This document shows, one piece after another, positions 28,084 through 37,446 of a DNA stretch of 64,000 bases. The DNA comes from Sneathiella sedimenti. Its GTDB lineage: Bacteria > Pseudomonadota > Alphaproteobacteria > Sneathiellales > Sneathiellaceae. A program made the translations under genes and the position numbers. How positions within the stretch are numbered: the stretch's first letter is position 1; each line of letters opens with the position of its first letter. The notes below the pieces were generated by a model, which saw nothing but the letters and a program-made list of their open reading frames with translations, did not search any database and had not been told where the DNA came from. The stretch spans positions 558,001 through 622,000 of the forward strand of contig NZ_JAFLNC010000002.1 in assembly GCF_017313765.1 (NCBI RefSeq), read 5' to 3'.

Positions 28084-28205
28084 CGCCGCATAAACCGGAA
28101 ACATCCGGCCCCTGTCATTCTTTACTTTTCTTGGCGGGGGCCAGAGGCTAATCTGCGATAAAATATTGCCACGGTCCCCTGCGGCCGAAAGAGAATGGAG
28201 AAAAC

Positions 28206-29789
28206 ATGAGCCAGACCAGCCCCACCCCTGAAGAGAATATGCCCTTTGTGCATTATGCCGAGCGTATCCGCGCCGCCGCGGCCCGCAATCCGTCGCTGGA
28301 GGTGATCAAATGCGAGGGCGAGACGCGGACCTGGGCCGAGTTCCTGCCGCGCACGAACATGGTCGCCAACATGCTGGCAAGCCGTGGCCTCGGCCGCGGG
28401 GACATGGTGGCGGTGCTGGCGAAAAGCAGCATCGAGTATCTGGAAGTCTTTCTCGGCGCGCTGCAGGCCGGGCTCTGCATCGTACCGCTGTCGGGCATGG
28501 CCTCCAGTGAGCAGCTGGAAGTGATGGTCCGTGATTCCGGCTCTAAGCTGGTGTTTGCGTCGCAGTCAACACGCGACCTGATCGAGCCCTTCCGGGGCCG
28601 AGTCGAGGGCGTGGCCGAGGATGGCTATGTGGCCTTTGATTTCGCGGGCGACGGCTGGACCGCGTATGAGGACCTGATCAAGGGCGCCTCCACCGACCAT
28701 CTTTATGTGGATGTGCAGGAAACGGACCCGTTCAACCTGATCTATTCGTCGGGGACCACCGGCGTTCCCAAGGGGATCGAGCAGAGCCAGAAAATGCGCA
28801 GCCAGCATATCCTCCGTTTTGAGGCGCTCGGTATTCGCGAAGGGGCGGTGACACTTGTTTCCACGGCGATGTATTCAAACACGACGTTGGTCGCGCTGCT
28901 GCCGACTCTGGCGCTGGGCGGGCGGATCATTGTCATGCCCAAGTTCGACACCGAGAAATTTCTGGAAATTGCGGCGGCCGAGAAGGTCACCCATGCCATG
29001 CTTGTGCCGGTTCAGTATCAGCGCATCCTCGCCCATCCGGATTTCGATAAATACGACCTCAGCAGCTTCGAGGTGAAACTCTCCACCAGCGCGCCGCTGC
29101 GGGAAGGGGTCAAGCGTGACATCATCACCCGCTGGCCCGGCAAGATGATCGAGATCTACGGCCTGACCGAGGGCGGAATCGGCACCGCGCTGTCCTGCAC
29201 CGAGTTTCCGGACAAGCTGGCGTCGGTCGGCAAGCCGGGCGAGGGGGTTGAGCTGCGGATCATCAATGAGGCGGGCGAACAGCTAGCGCAAGGGGAGATC
29301 GGCGAGATTGTTGGCCGCTCCGATGCGATGATGACCGGCTATCATGGCCGGCAGGACCTGACCGAGGCGATGATCTGGCGCTCACCCGAGGGCAAGGTCT
29401 TTTACAAGAGCGGCGACATGGGCCGCTTTGACAAGGACGGGTTCCTGTTTCTGCTGGACCGCAAGAAGGACATGATCATCTCCGGCGGCTTCAACATTTA
29501 CGCTGCCGATATCGAGGCGGAGCTGGCGCAGCATGGCGATGTGGCTGATGTTGCGGTGATCGGCATTCCGAGCGAGGAATGGGGCGAGACGCCGCTCGCG
29601 CTTGTGGTGCCGAAGGACGGCTCCGGCCTGACCGAGGCGGGCTTGACAGAATGGGTCAATGGCCGGCTTGGCAAGACCCAGCGGATCAGCGGGGTCGAGT
29701 TCCGTGACAACCTGCCCCGCAGCACCATCGGCAAGGTCATGAAGCGGGAACTCCGGCTGCCCTATTGGGAGGCGGCGAACGCCTCCTAA
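28206..29789 (+). CDS. AMP-dependent acyl-CoA synthetase/ligase
   Basis: A 527-residue member of the adenylate-forming superfamily, activating a carboxylic acid with ATP and joining it to CoA. The P-loop-like motif YSSGTTGVPKG is at about residue 178, the YGLTEGG motif near residue 317, GDMGRFDKDGFLFLLDRKKDMIISGGFNIYAADIEAEL near residue 400 and the catalytic Lys in PRSTIGKVMKREL close to the C-terminus. GGAGAAA precedes the ATG. The acid substrate (fatty, aromatic or other) cannot be told. Single gene. Confidence 0.93.
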   Translation: MSQTSPTPEENMPFVHYAERIRAAAARNPSLEVIKCEGETRTWAEFLPRTNMVANMLASRGLGRGDMVAVLAKSSIEYLEVFLGALQAGLCIVPLSGMASSEQLEVMVRDSGSKLVFASQSTRDLIEPFRGRVEGVAEDGYVAFDFAGDGWTAYEDLIKGASTDHLYVDVQETDPFNLIYSSGTTGVPKGIEQSQKMRSQHILRFEALGIREGAVTLVSTAMYSNTTLVALLPTLALGGRIIVMPKFDTEKFLEIAAAEKVTHAMLVPVQYQRILAHPDFDKYDLSSFEVKLSTSAPLREGVKRDIITRWPGKMIEIYGLTEGGIGTALSCTEFPDKLASVGKPGEGVELRIINEAGEQLAQGEIGEIVGRSDAMMTGYHGRQDLTEAMIWRSPEGKVFYKSGDMGRFDKDGFLFLLDRKKDMIISGGFNIYAADIEAELAQHGDVADVAVIGIPSEEWGETPLALVVPKDGSGLTEAGLTEWVNGRLGKTQRISGVEFRDNLPRSTIGKVMKRELRLPYWEAANAS

Positions 29790-29861
29790 GGGACTCGATT
29801 TTGCCTCCCTTCGCGCGCAATTCTTTACGAAGGGTTAATTTTTTTCTGACATAGTCTTTAT

Positions 29862-29885
29862 TCCGGTCAAATTCTTTGGACCGGA
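29862..29885 (+). promoter_or_regulatory. Inverted repeat ahead of the methyltransferase gene
   Basis: TCCGGTC (29862-29868) and GACCGGA (29879-29885) form a perfect 7-bp inverted repeat with 10 bases between, 24 bases before the start codon. It is either an operator or an RNA hairpin in the leader. Confidence 0.4.
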
Positions 29886-29909
29886 CATGGTTGCTTGTCA
29901 GGATTTTGA

Positions 29910-30854
29910 ATGAGTGCAGAGTCGGATAGCCCGGATACGGAAGCCAGGCCGTCAATCAAACACCGGCTGAAAGCCTGGTGGGATGGTTATGAGCTGGAAG
30001 GGGAAACAGTCGAGCGGACTGCCGCAGAGGCGTCGGAACGCGAGAAAATTATCATCAATGATGGCCCGCCCACGGTCAAGGGCTGGAGCCTCAGCCGACA
30101 GCAATCGGTTGTCACCCTGTTTGGCGAGGGGATGACACGCTGCATCCCTGACGAGGTGAAGGAAAACCTGACCCAGCCGCTCGGCATCAACAAGAAGCTG
30201 AGCGTCGCCGAAATCGGCAGCGGCCTCGGCGGATTCGCCCGCTGGGTTTCCAACGAGTATAATGCCTATGTGACCGGCTATGATCCGGACCAGATTTTGC
30301 AGGACGCCGCCATCGAGATGACCAAAATGGCGGGCCGCTCCCGCAAGGTCAATTTCTTCCATTGCGACTTGGAGAAGTTCAATCCCAAGGAACGATCCGC
30401 CGACGTGGTGTATGCCTCCGAGGCATTGTTCCCGGTCAAGAACAAGGCCGGCTGCTTTGCCGCGATCTACAAGATGCTGAAGCCCTCGGGCCAGTTCATG
30501 ATGTCCGACTATATGCTGGAGGGAATCGCACAAGACGCGCCCGAACTGAAGGACTGGCGCAGTGCGGAACCGGTCGGGGCGCACCCGATCGATGTACAGG
30601 AAACCCGTAACCTTTTGACATCAAAGGGGTTTGAGGTGAGCATCGCCGAGAATATCACCGCTCCTTACAAGGCCAATGTCCTGCGCGCCTTTGCCGATTA
30701 TGCGGCGCGAACCGGCAATGGCGAGAAAAGCGGCCATCTGCATGAATGGATCCTGAAAGAGGGGGAGCTGTGGATGCGGCGGATCAAGTTGATGGAGGCG
30801 GGCCATCTGAAAGTGTTCCGGATTTATGCGCGCAAACCCGTGGATATCCGCTGA
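29910..30854 (+). CDS. SAM-dependent class I methyltransferase
   Basis: A 314-residue protein. Motif I reads VAEIGSGLGGFARWV at about residue 98, followed by an acidic residue after VTGYD, then FFHCDLEKF (motif II region), DVVYASEALFPVKNK and YKMLKPSGQFMMSDYML (post II). The N-terminal 70 residues precede the fold and include TVKGWSLSRQQSVVTLFGEGMT. The overall pattern is like small-molecule or ubiquinone-type methyltransferases; the acceptor is unknown. It lies between the acyl-CoA synthetase and rpmJ, on the same strand. Confidence 0.87.
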   Translation: MSAESDSPDTEARPSIKHRLKAWWDGYELEGETVERTAAEASEREKIIINDGPPTVKGWSLSRQQSVVTLFGEGMTRCIPDEVKENLTQPLGINKKLSVAEIGSGLGGFARWVSNEYNAYVTGYDPDQILQDAAIEMTKMAGRSRKVNFFHCDLEKFNPKERSADVVYASEALFPVKNKAGCFAAIYKMLKPSGQFMMSDYMLEGIAQDAPELKDWRSAEPVGAHPIDVQETRNLLTSKGFEVSIAENITAPYKANVLRAFADYAARTGNGEKSGHLHEWILKEGELWMRRIKLMEAGHLKVFRIYARKPVDIR

Positions 30855-30910
30855 CGGGCGGGCGGCGCGCGTTAATGGTAATTTCTTCGCCCGAACAGGT
30901 CTTTTCGTCA

Positions 30911-30939
30911 TTGACAGGCTGCGCCGGGGTCAGTATGTT
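30911..30939 (+). promoter_or_regulatory. Promoter of rpmJ
   Basis: A perfect -35 TTGACA (30911-30916) and TATGTT (30934-30939) are separated by 17 bases, 38 bases before the rpmJ start. It is the best sigma-70 promoter I see in the window. Confidence 0.6.
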
Positions 30940-30977
30940 CCGGCCTTCAAATTCACTTAGCTGTTAGGATCTGGACA

Positions 30978-31103
30978 ATGAAAGTCTTGAACTCGCTCAA
31001 GTCCGCGAAAAAGCGTCATCGCGATTGTCGCGTGGTACGTCGTAAAGGACGCGTTTACGTTATCAACAAAACCAACCGCCGTTTCAAGGCGCGTCAGGGT
31101 TAA
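30978..31103 (+). CDS. rpmJ: 50S ribosomal protein L36 (type B)
   Basis: A 41-residue, very basic protein beginning [17 protein letters not shown] and ending [11 protein letters not shown]. This is the longer, zinc-independent type of L36: only one Cys remains of the usual CCCH zinc site. In alphaproteobacteria this form is usually the only L36 and stands alone, outside the ribosomal protein operons, as here. A strong promoter lies just upstream and a strong terminator just downstream, so it is a self-contained transcript. Confidence 0.96.
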   Translation: MKVLNSLKSAKKRHRDCRVVRRKGRVYVINKTNRRFKARQG

Positions 31104-31136
31104 TCTGCCGTCGACGTTACTGGTTCTGTAATGTGG

Positions 31137-31173
31137 AAAAAAACCGTAGTGCTCCGGCACTGACGGTTTTTTT
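31137..31173 (+). terminator. Terminator after rpmJ
   Basis: ACCGT-AGTGC pairs with GCACT-G-ACGGT around a TCCG tetraloop (31143-31167), flanked by A and T runs; seven T follow. It lies 33 bases past the rpmJ stop. Confidence 0.9.
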
Positions 31174-31238
31174 GTTTGCATCATGTCGGCTTTCCGCCCT
31201 ATGTCAGGGGGAACAGGGAATAACCCGGGGGAGCCGTT

Positions 31239-32729
31239 ATGTTAATGCCAAAGCCGAACGCCGATGTGCTGGCCAAGCGCGATGCGCTGGTGGCGGGTTT
31301 GCGGCGGATCGTCGCCAATCCTGAAGGTGTTATCGACGACAAGGACGATTTGCGCGCCTTTGAATGCGATGGCCTCAGCGCCTATCGCCAGCTTCCCATG
31401 ATTGCCGTCCTCCCCTCGACGGTGCGGGAAATTTCCGACATCCTCAAATATTGCCAGGCCGAAGGGGTCAATGTGGTGCCGCGCGGTGCGGGCACCTCGC
31501 TTTCCGGCGGCGCGCTGCCGCTGGCCGACGGGGTTCTGCTCGGCCTTGGCAAGTTCAACAAGATCCTTGAGATCGATTATGACAACCGCTGTGTGGTGGC
31601 ACAGCCCGGTGTCACCAACCTAGCCATTACCGATGCGGTGAAGGGCGACGGCTTTTACTATGCGCCGGACCCGTCGAGCCAGATTGCCTGCTCCATCGGC
31701 GGCAATGTGGCGGAGAATTCGGGCGGCGTGCATTGCCTGAAATACGGCCTGACCACCCACAACCTCCTCGGGATCGAGATGGTGACCATGGACGGTGAGA
31801 TCATCCGCCTTGGCGGCAAGCATCTCGATGCGGAGGGGTATGACCTCCTCGGCGTGATGACCGGCTCTGAGGGGCTGCTCGGGGTGATTACCGAGGTAAC
31901 GGTGCGCATCCTCCGCAGCCCGGAACATATCTCGGCGCAGTTGATCGGCTTTCCCTCCAGCGAGCAGGCAGGAGATTGTGTCGGCAAGATCATCGGCGCG
32001 GGCATCATTCCGGCGGGCATGGAGATGATGGATCGCTATGCCATTCACGCGGCGGAGGAATTCTGTCACGCAGGCTATCCGCTGGATGTGGAGGCACTGC
32101 TGATTATCGAGCTGGATGGACCGGAAGTCGAGATTGCCCATTACCAGACGCAGATTGACGCCATCGCCAAGGACTGCGGGGCGACCGTCAGCCGGATCAG
32201 CGAGACGGAAGAGGAACGCATGACCTTCTGGGCCGGGCGCAAGGCGGCCTTCCCGGCGGTCGGGCGTATTTCCCCGGATTATATGTGCATGGACGGCACC
32301 ATCCCGCGCAGCCAGCTCCCCAAGGTGCTCAAGCGCATGAACGAGCTGTCGAAACAGTATGGCCTGCGTGTCGCCAATGTCTTTCACGCCGGCGACGGCA
32401 ACCTGCATCCGCTTATCCTGTTCGATGCGAATAATCCCGGCGAGCTCGAAAAATGCGAGGCCTTTGGCGCCGATATCCTGAAACTCTGTGTCGAGGTGGG
32501 CGGCGTGCTGACCGGCGAACATGGCGTCGGGATAGAGAAGCGCGACCTGATGGGGGAGATGTTCTCGGAAGAGGACCTCAAGCAGCAGCAGCGGCTTAAA
32601 TGCGCGTTTGACCCGGGTGGGCGGCTTAACCCGGGGAAAGTCTTCCCGGTCCTGCATCGCTGCGCCGAGCTGGGCAAGATGCATGTTCACAATGGCGAAT
32701 TGCCGTTCCCCGACATCCCGAGATTCTAG
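31239..32729 (+). CDS. glcD: Glycolate oxidase subunit GlcD (FAD-linked)
   Basis: A 496-residue FAD protein of the PCMH/VAO type that oxidises glycolate or D-lactate to the 2-oxo acid. The FAD-binding stretch PRGAGTSLSGGALPLADGVLLGLGKFNKI is at about residue 84, QPGVTN near residue 124, and the C-terminal FAD-oxidase region includes NVFHAGDGNLHPLILFD near residue 378 and LTGEHGVGIEKRDLM near residue 424. GGGGGAG precedes the ATG at 31239. It begins the glcDEF unit; glcE starts 7 bases after its stop. Confidence 0.94.
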   Translation: MLMPKPNADVLAKRDALVAGLRRIVANPEGVIDDKDDLRAFECDGLSAYRQLPMIAVLPSTVREISDILKYCQAEGVNVVPRGAGTSLSGGALPLADGVLLGLGKFNKILEIDYDNRCVVAQPGVTNLAITDAVKGDGFYYAPDPSSQIACSIGGNVAENSGGVHCLKYGLTTHNLLGIEMVTMDGEIIRLGGKHLDAEGYDLLGVMTGSEGLLGVITEVTVRILRSPEHISAQLIGFPSSEQAGDCVGKIIGAGIIPAGMEMMDRYAIHAAEEFCHAGYPLDVEALLIIELDGPEVEIAHYQTQIDAIAKDCGATVSRISETEEERMTFWAGRKAAFPAVGRISPDYMCMDGTIPRSQLPKVLKRMNELSKQYGLRVANVFHAGDGNLHPLILFDANNPGELEKCEAFGADILKLCVEVGGVLTGEHGVGIEKRDLMGEMFSEEDLKQQQRLKCAFDPGGRLNPGKVFPVLHRCAELGKMHVHNGELPFPDIPRF

Positions 32730-32735
32730 GCCGAT

Positions 32736-33974
32736 ATGCAAATCAGTAAAATCACCGAAGAACAGCAAATTGCCGATATGCTCGACTGGGCGCTCGCGGG
32801 CAAGCATGGCCTTACAATTCAGGGCGCGGGCAGCAAGGCCGGGATCGGCCGTCCCGTCACCACGGAGCAGGGGCTTGATCTCTCCGGCCTCACCGGGGTT
32901 GAGATGTATGAACCGGCCGAGCTGGTGATGAAGGCGAAGGCGGGCACGAAGGTTTCCGAGATCCAGTCGCTCCTCCGCCAGAGCGAGCAGCGCCTTGCTT
33001 TTGATCCCCCGGATTACGGGCCCTTGCTCGGCGGAACTGCGGAAGCGGGGACGCTTGGTGGTATTTTCAGTGCCAATCTCTCCGGCTCGGCCCGCATCAA
33101 GGCGGGCAGCGCCCGCGACCACCTGCTGGGGGTTCAGGGCTTCACCGGCCGCGCGCAAGCGTTCCAGACCGGCAGCCGGGTGATGAAGAATGTCACAGGC
33201 TATGACCTCTGCAAGCTGGTCGCGGGGAGCTATGGCACCCTCGCCATCGCCACCTCGCTCACCTTCAAGGTACTGCCACGGCCGGAGAAAACCCGGACCG
33301 TGCTGCTCTATGATGTGCCGCTGGAGAAGGCGCAACCTCTCATGAACCGGGGGCTGTCCTCCGTCCATGATATCGCCGCCGCCGCTTGGCTGCCCGCCGA
33401 TATTGCCGCCACATGCGACATTGAGTATATCCGCGGTCCGGGCAAGTCGGTGCTGGCTCTCAAGATCGAGGGGCCGGGCCCGTCCGCCGAATTCCGCTGT
33501 ACTGCCATCCGCGAGATGTTGGCGGGTGAGGGCGCGCTCGAGGAACTGCACGGCCATAATTCGGAAAGCTTCTGGCGTTTTGTCAGCAATGCCAGTGCTT
33601 TCGCGGGAAACAATAAACCTCTTTGGAAACTCTCGCTGCCACCTGCCAACGCTGCCCCGTTCATTGCCGCCATTCGTGATAAGGCGGCGGAGGCAGACTA
33701 TTTCCTCGACTGGGGCGGTGGTCTTGTCTGGGTGCAGATGCCCGACGGACTGGCGGATGGGGGTGCGACGTTGGTTCGTGATGCACTCTCCGGGGCAGGT
33801 CATGCGACCCTCATTCGCGGATCGGAAGCCTTGCGGGGAAAGATTGCGCCGTTCCAGCCGCAGCCAACGGCGATCCAGAAAATAAATGCGCGCATCAAGG
33901 ACGGGTTCGATCCCGAGAACATCCTCAATCCCGGGCGGATGTACGCGGTTGAAGAAATGAAGGCAAGAGTTTGA
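32736..33974 (+). CDS. glcE: Glycolate oxidase subunit GlcE
   Basis: A 412-residue FAD-binding protein, the second flavin subunit of glycolate oxidase. The PCMH domain shows IQGAGSKAGIGRPV near residue 29, PPDYGPLLGGTAEAGTLGGIFSANLSGSARIKAGSARDHLLGVQGFTGRAQAFQTGSRVMKNVTGYDLCKLVAGSYGTLA (residues about 91-172), typical of GlcE. The C-terminus ends ILNPGRMYAVEEMKARV. It sits between glcD and glcF with gaps of 6 and 1 bases. Confidence 0.94.
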   Translation: MQISKITEEQQIADMLDWALAGKHGLTIQGAGSKAGIGRPVTTEQGLDLSGLTGVEMYEPAELVMKAKAGTKVSEIQSLLRQSEQRLAFDPPDYGPLLGGTAEAGTLGGIFSANLSGSARIKAGSARDHLLGVQGFTGRAQAFQTGSRVMKNVTGYDLCKLVAGSYGTLAIATSLTFKVLPRPEKTRTVLLYDVPLEKAQPLMNRGLSSVHDIAAAAWLPADIAATCDIEYIRGPGKSVLALKIEGPGPSAEFRCTAIREMLAGEGALEELHGHNSESFWRFVSNASAFAGNNKPLWKLSLPPANAAPFIAAIRDKAAEADYFLDWGGGLVWVQMPDGLADGGATLVRDALSGAGHATLIRGSEALRGKIAPFQPQPTAIQKINARIKDGFDPENILNPGRMYAVEEMKARV

Positions 33975-33975
33975 A

Positions 33976-35268
33976 ATGAAAACAGAATTTTCCATTCTCC
34001 AGCTTGCCGACCCGAAGTTCGCCCGCTCCAACGATATTCTTCGCAATTGCGTCCATTGCGGTTTTTGCACCGCGACCTGCCCGACCTACCTTGAGCTTGG
34101 GGATGAGCGCGACAGTCCGCGGGGGCGCATTTACCTGATGCAGCAGATGCTGGAAAGCGGGGAGCCGGCTCCGGCCTCCACTGTAAAGCATCTCGACCGC
34201 TGTCTCTCCTGCCTGTCCTGCATGACGACCTGCCCGTCGGGTGTGGATTACATGCATCTGGTGGAGCATGGCCGCGACTATATCGAGGAAACCTACAAGC
34301 GCCCGCTGTTTGACCGGCTGCTCCGCGGTGTGCTCGGTATCGTGCTGCCGCGCCCTAGGCTGTTCCGCCTTTCGCTCATCGGGGCGAAGCTGGCGCGCCC
34401 GGCAAAGGATCTCTTTAGCGGGCCGTTGAAGGCGATGCTGGACATGGCGCCGACAAGGCTGCCGCCGGCCTCCCGCCTGGATAGCCGCCGTGTTAATCCG
34501 GCGGGCGGGAAACGAAAGATGCGCGTTGTCCTGATGACTGGCTGCGCGCAGAAGGTGCTCGCGCCCGAGATCAATGACGCGACCATCCGCCTGCTCAACC
34601 GCCACGGAGTCGAGGTGATCATCCCGAAGGGGGCCGGCTGCTGCGGCGCGCTGCCGCTGCATATGGGGAAAGAGAAGGACGCGCAAGGCTTCGCCCGCGC
34701 CAATATCCGGGCCTGGGACCGCGAGATGGAGGGGGACGGGCTGGACGCCATCATCATCAACACCTCCGGCTGCGGGACCACGGTGAAGGATTACGGTGAG
34801 CTGTTCGCCCATCACAAGGACAAAAAGCTTGCCCGGCAGGCCGGGAAGGTCGCCGCAATTGCCTGCGATATCACGGAATTTTTGAGCCGCATCGAGCTGA
34901 CGCCGCCGAAGGTGACAACCGGCCTGAAGGTTGCCTATCATTCCGCCTGCTCGCTCCAGCATGGCCAGCAAATCCGCAAGGAGCCGAAAGACCTCCTTGC
35001 CCAGATGGGCTTTGAGGTGGCGGATATCCCGGAATCCCATATCTGCTGCGGCTCTGCGGGCACCTATAACCTGCTGCAACCGGAACTCTCGGCCAAGCTG
35101 AAGGCCCGGAAAGTCGCGAATATCGCGGAAACCACGCCCGATCTCGTCGCGGCGGGAAATGTCGGCTGCATCGCACAAATCGCCTCCGGCATGGATCTTC
35201 CCGTGGTGCATACGGTGGAGCTTCTTGACTGGGTGACGGGCGGACCGAAACCACCGGCCCTGCAATAA
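33976..35268 (+). CDS. glcF: Glycolate oxidase iron-sulfur subunit GlcF
   Basis: A 430-residue protein that passes electrons from the flavin subunits to the membrane quinone pool. Two [4Fe-4S] motifs are visible: CVHCGFCTATCPTY near residue 17 and CLSCLSCMTTCPSGVDYMH near residue 76. Two CCG domains follow, with GAGCCGALPLHMGKE near residue 220 and SHICCGSAGTYNLLQPELS near residue 355. It closes glcDEF; the stop is followed by GGCGG...CCGCC without a T tract. No glcC regulator or permease is adjacent. Confidence 0.94.
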   Translation: MKTEFSILQLADPKFARSNDILRNCVHCGFCTATCPTYLELGDERDSPRGRIYLMQQMLESGEPAPASTVKHLDRCLSCLSCMTTCPSGVDYMHLVEHGRDYIEETYKRPLFDRLLRGVLGIVLPRPRLFRLSLIGAKLARPAKDLFSGPLKAMLDMAPTRLPPASRLDSRRVNPAGGKRKMRVVLMTGCAQKVLAPEINDATIRLLNRHGVEVIIPKGAGCCGALPLHMGKEKDAQGFARANIRAWDREMEGDGLDAIIINTSGCGTTVKDYGELFAHHKDKKLARQAGKVAAIACDITEFLSRIELTPPKVTTGLKVAYHSACSLQHGQQIRKEPKDLLAQMGFEVADIPESHICCGSAGTYNLLQPELSAKLKARKVANIAETTPDLVAAGNVGCIAQIASGMDLPVVHTVELLDWVTGGPKPPALQ

Positions 35269-35346
35269 GGCGGCTGACCGCCCGCTCACAAATTTGTGTC
35301 ATCCGGCAGCGTTACCAAAACCGCCAAACTGCGCTATACTCAAGGT

Positions 35347-35904
35347 ATGGCACGACGACTTCTGAAACTTATCCTGATTGCGGGGCTCCTCTTCTGGGGC
35401 AACCCGGCGTTTGCCCGTCAGGATGACCCGAAGCTGGATGAATTGTTCGAGCAGCTCGCCGAGACGGAGGACTACCAGAAAGCCAAGGTGATCGAGGGCA
35501 GTATCTGGAAAATCTGGCTGACCTCGGGCAGCGATACGGTGGATTTTCTGATGCTTCAGGGGATCAACTATATGAGCCGGGGCGAGTTTGCGAAGGCCAT
35601 TTCGCTCTTTTCCACGGTCATCAAGATCGATCCCGAGTTTTCTGAAGGCTGGAACAAACGGGCGACGGTGCTGTTCCTGATCGGGGAGTATGACAGCTCG
35701 ATCGAGGATATCGGCCGGACGCTGGAGCTGGAACCCCGCCATTTCGGTGCGCTGTCCGGCCTTGGCCAGATTTATGATCTGCAGAAGATTGAGGCGGGTG
35801 CGCTTTCAGCCTATGAAAAGGCCGTCGAGATCAATCCCCATCTGCCGAGCGTCAAGGCACGGCTCGACCAGTTGATTATCCAGCGGGACAAGAAGCGAAT
35901 CTGA
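35347..35904 (+). CDS. Exported TPR-repeat protein
   Basis: A 185-residue protein with a signal peptide (LLKLILIAGLLFWGNPAFA then RQDDP). At least three TPR-like repeats follow: FLMLQGINYMSRGEFAKAISLFSTVIKIDPEF, SEGWNKRATVLFLIGEYDSSIEDIGRTLELEPRHF and GALSGLGQIYDLQKIEAGALSAYEKAVEINPHL. Such proteins usually scaffold periplasmic complexes; the partner is unknown. The ATG at 35347 gives the signal peptide and is preferred to an in-frame start at 35296. It is convergent with pyk, 15 bp apart, with no obvious terminator. Confidence 0.85.
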   Translation: MARRLLKLILIAGLLFWGNPAFARQDDPKLDELFEQLAETEDYQKAKVIEGSIWKIWLTSGSDTVDFLMLQGINYMSRGEFAKAISLFSTVIKIDPEFSEGWNKRATVLFLIGEYDSSIEDIGRTLELEPRHFGALSGLGQIYDLQKIEAGALSAYEKAVEINPHLPSVKARLDQLIIQRDKKRI

Positions 35905-35919
35905 TCGTTTTCGCGCGTC

Positions 35920-37356
35920 TTACTGTTCCCCGACCCAGGCGATGCGCAGGATGTTGGTTGATCCCGGCGTGCCAAACGGCACCCCCGCCATGATCACAAC
36001 CCGCTGTCCCGGCCGGGTGAACCCCTCGGCAAAGGAAATCTTGCAGGCCTTGTCCACCATATCGGCGAAATTCTTGGCATCCGGTGTGTGAACGCAATGC
36101 AGGCCCCAGACGAGGGCGAGCATCCGTGCCGTCTTGAGCGACGGCGTCAGAACCAGCACGGAGGTTTCGCCCCGTTCCCGCGCCGCCCGGAGGGCGGTGG
36201 AGCCGGAGGTGGTGTAGGTGACGATGGCGGCCGCGCCGATGGTGCCCGCGACCTGTGAGGCGGCGGCGCTGATCGCGTCGGCAGTGGTCGCCTCCAATGC
36301 GCCATGCTTGGCGTCGATGACGCTGCGGTACATCGGGTCTTTTTCGGTCTCCACCGCAATATCATTCATCATTGCCACGGCCTCCAGCGGGAACTCTCCC
36401 GCAGCGCTCTCCGCCGAGAGCATGACCGAGTCCGTGCCGTCATAGATGGCATTGGCGACATCGGTCACCTCGGCGCGGGTCGGCACTGGCGCGGCGATCA
36501 TGCTTTCCAGCATCTGCGTTGCGACGACCACGGGCTTGCCCGCCTCGCGCGCGCGGGCGATGATCCGCTTCTGGATTGAGGGGACTTCCTGAATCGGCAT
36601 TTCAACGCCGAGATCGCCGCGCGCCACCATGATCGCATCGGCCAGATCGATGATACCGCTGAGGGCCTCCACCGCGGCGGGTTTCTCGATCTTTGCCATG
36701 ACCGCAGCGCGGCCGGCGACGATTTTCTTGACCTCGGCGATATCCTCGGGCCGCTGCACGAAGGAGAGCGCAATCCAGTCCACCCCAAGGCTGAGGGCGA
36801 AATCAAGGTCGCGGCGGTCCTTGTTGGTGAGCGGGCTCATCCGGACAAGCGCATTCGGGATATTGACCCCCTTGCGGTCCGAGATCTTGCCGCCGACCGT
36901 GACCTTGCAATCGACGAAATCCGCGCCTGTCCCGGTGACGGTGAGTTTCAGCTTGCCGTCATCAAGCAATAGGATGCTGCCTTCCTCGAGACTTTCCAGC
37001 ACGGCCGGGTGGGGCAGGCACACGCGGTCCTGGTTTCCCGGCGTTTCGTCAAGGTCGAGGCGGAACCTGGCGCCGTTGGTGAGGATGACCGAGCCGTTCG
37101 CAAAGGTGCTGAGGCGGATTTTCGGGCCCTGCAGGTCGGCAAGAATACCGATGGGGCGGCCGACCCGTTCCTCCAGCTCGCGGATGGCGTTGTACCGTTC
37201 CTCGTGGTCCTTGTGGTCGCCGTGGCTGAAGTTGAGGCGAAACACGTCCGCCCCGGCCAGATGCAGCGCCTCGATACTGTCCGCGCTGGAACTTGCGGGG
37301 CCGAGGGTGGCTATGATCTTCGTTTTCCTAAGTCGTCGCATCGTTTTGCTACTCAT
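35920..37356 (-). CDS. pyk: Pyruvate kinase
   Basis: A 478-residue enzyme making pyruvate and ATP from phosphoenolpyruvate and ADP. The N-terminal TKIIATLGPASSSADSIEALHLAGADVFRLNFSHGDHKDHEERYN, the central AVMAKIEKPAAVEAL with the catalytic Lys, the MVARGDLGVEMP substrate loop and KPVVVATQMLESMI...TRAEVTDVANAIYDGTDSVMLSAESAAGEFP are all present. The C-terminal domain may bind an allosteric effector. Length is normal. No ribosome site is clear at either of two nearby ATGs. It lies 90 bp downstream of the FkbM-type gene on the same strand. Confidence 0.96.
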   Translation of the reverse strand: MSSKTMRRLRKTKIIATLGPASSSADSIEALHLAGADVFRLNFSHGDHKDHEERYNAIRELEERVGRPIGILADLQGPKIRLSTFANGSVILTNGARFRLDLDETPGNQDRVCLPHPAVLESLEEGSILLLDDGKLKLTVTGTGADFVDCKVTVGGKISDRKGVNIPNALVRMSPLTNKDRRDLDFALSLGVDWIALSFVQRPEDIAEVKKIVAGRAAVMAKIEKPAAVEALSGIIDLADAIMVARGDLGVEMPIQEVPSIQKRIIARAREAGKPVVVATQMLESMIAAPVPTRAEVTDVANAIYDGTDSVMLSAESAAGEFPLEAVAMMNDIAVETEKDPMYRSVIDAKHGALEATTADAISAAASQVAGTIGAAAIVTYTTSGSTALRAARERGETSVLVLTPSLKTARMLALVWGLHCVHTPDAKNFADMVDKACKISFAEGFTRPGQRVVIMAGVPFGTPGSTNILRIAWVGEQ

Positions 37357-37446
37357 GACATCAGATGTTTTTCAGGCTCGCAGATTTATACTACCCTTTT
37401 TATGTCACTGATGTGAGAGGATTATCGGATATTTTTGCAGGCCTGC

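Noticed and set aside
31620-34070. Very long open frame (816 codons) antisense to glcD-glcE
   Set aside because: It mirrors the codon structure of two well-recognised genes on the plus strand, has no domain or ribosome site, and is an effect of high GC at third positions.
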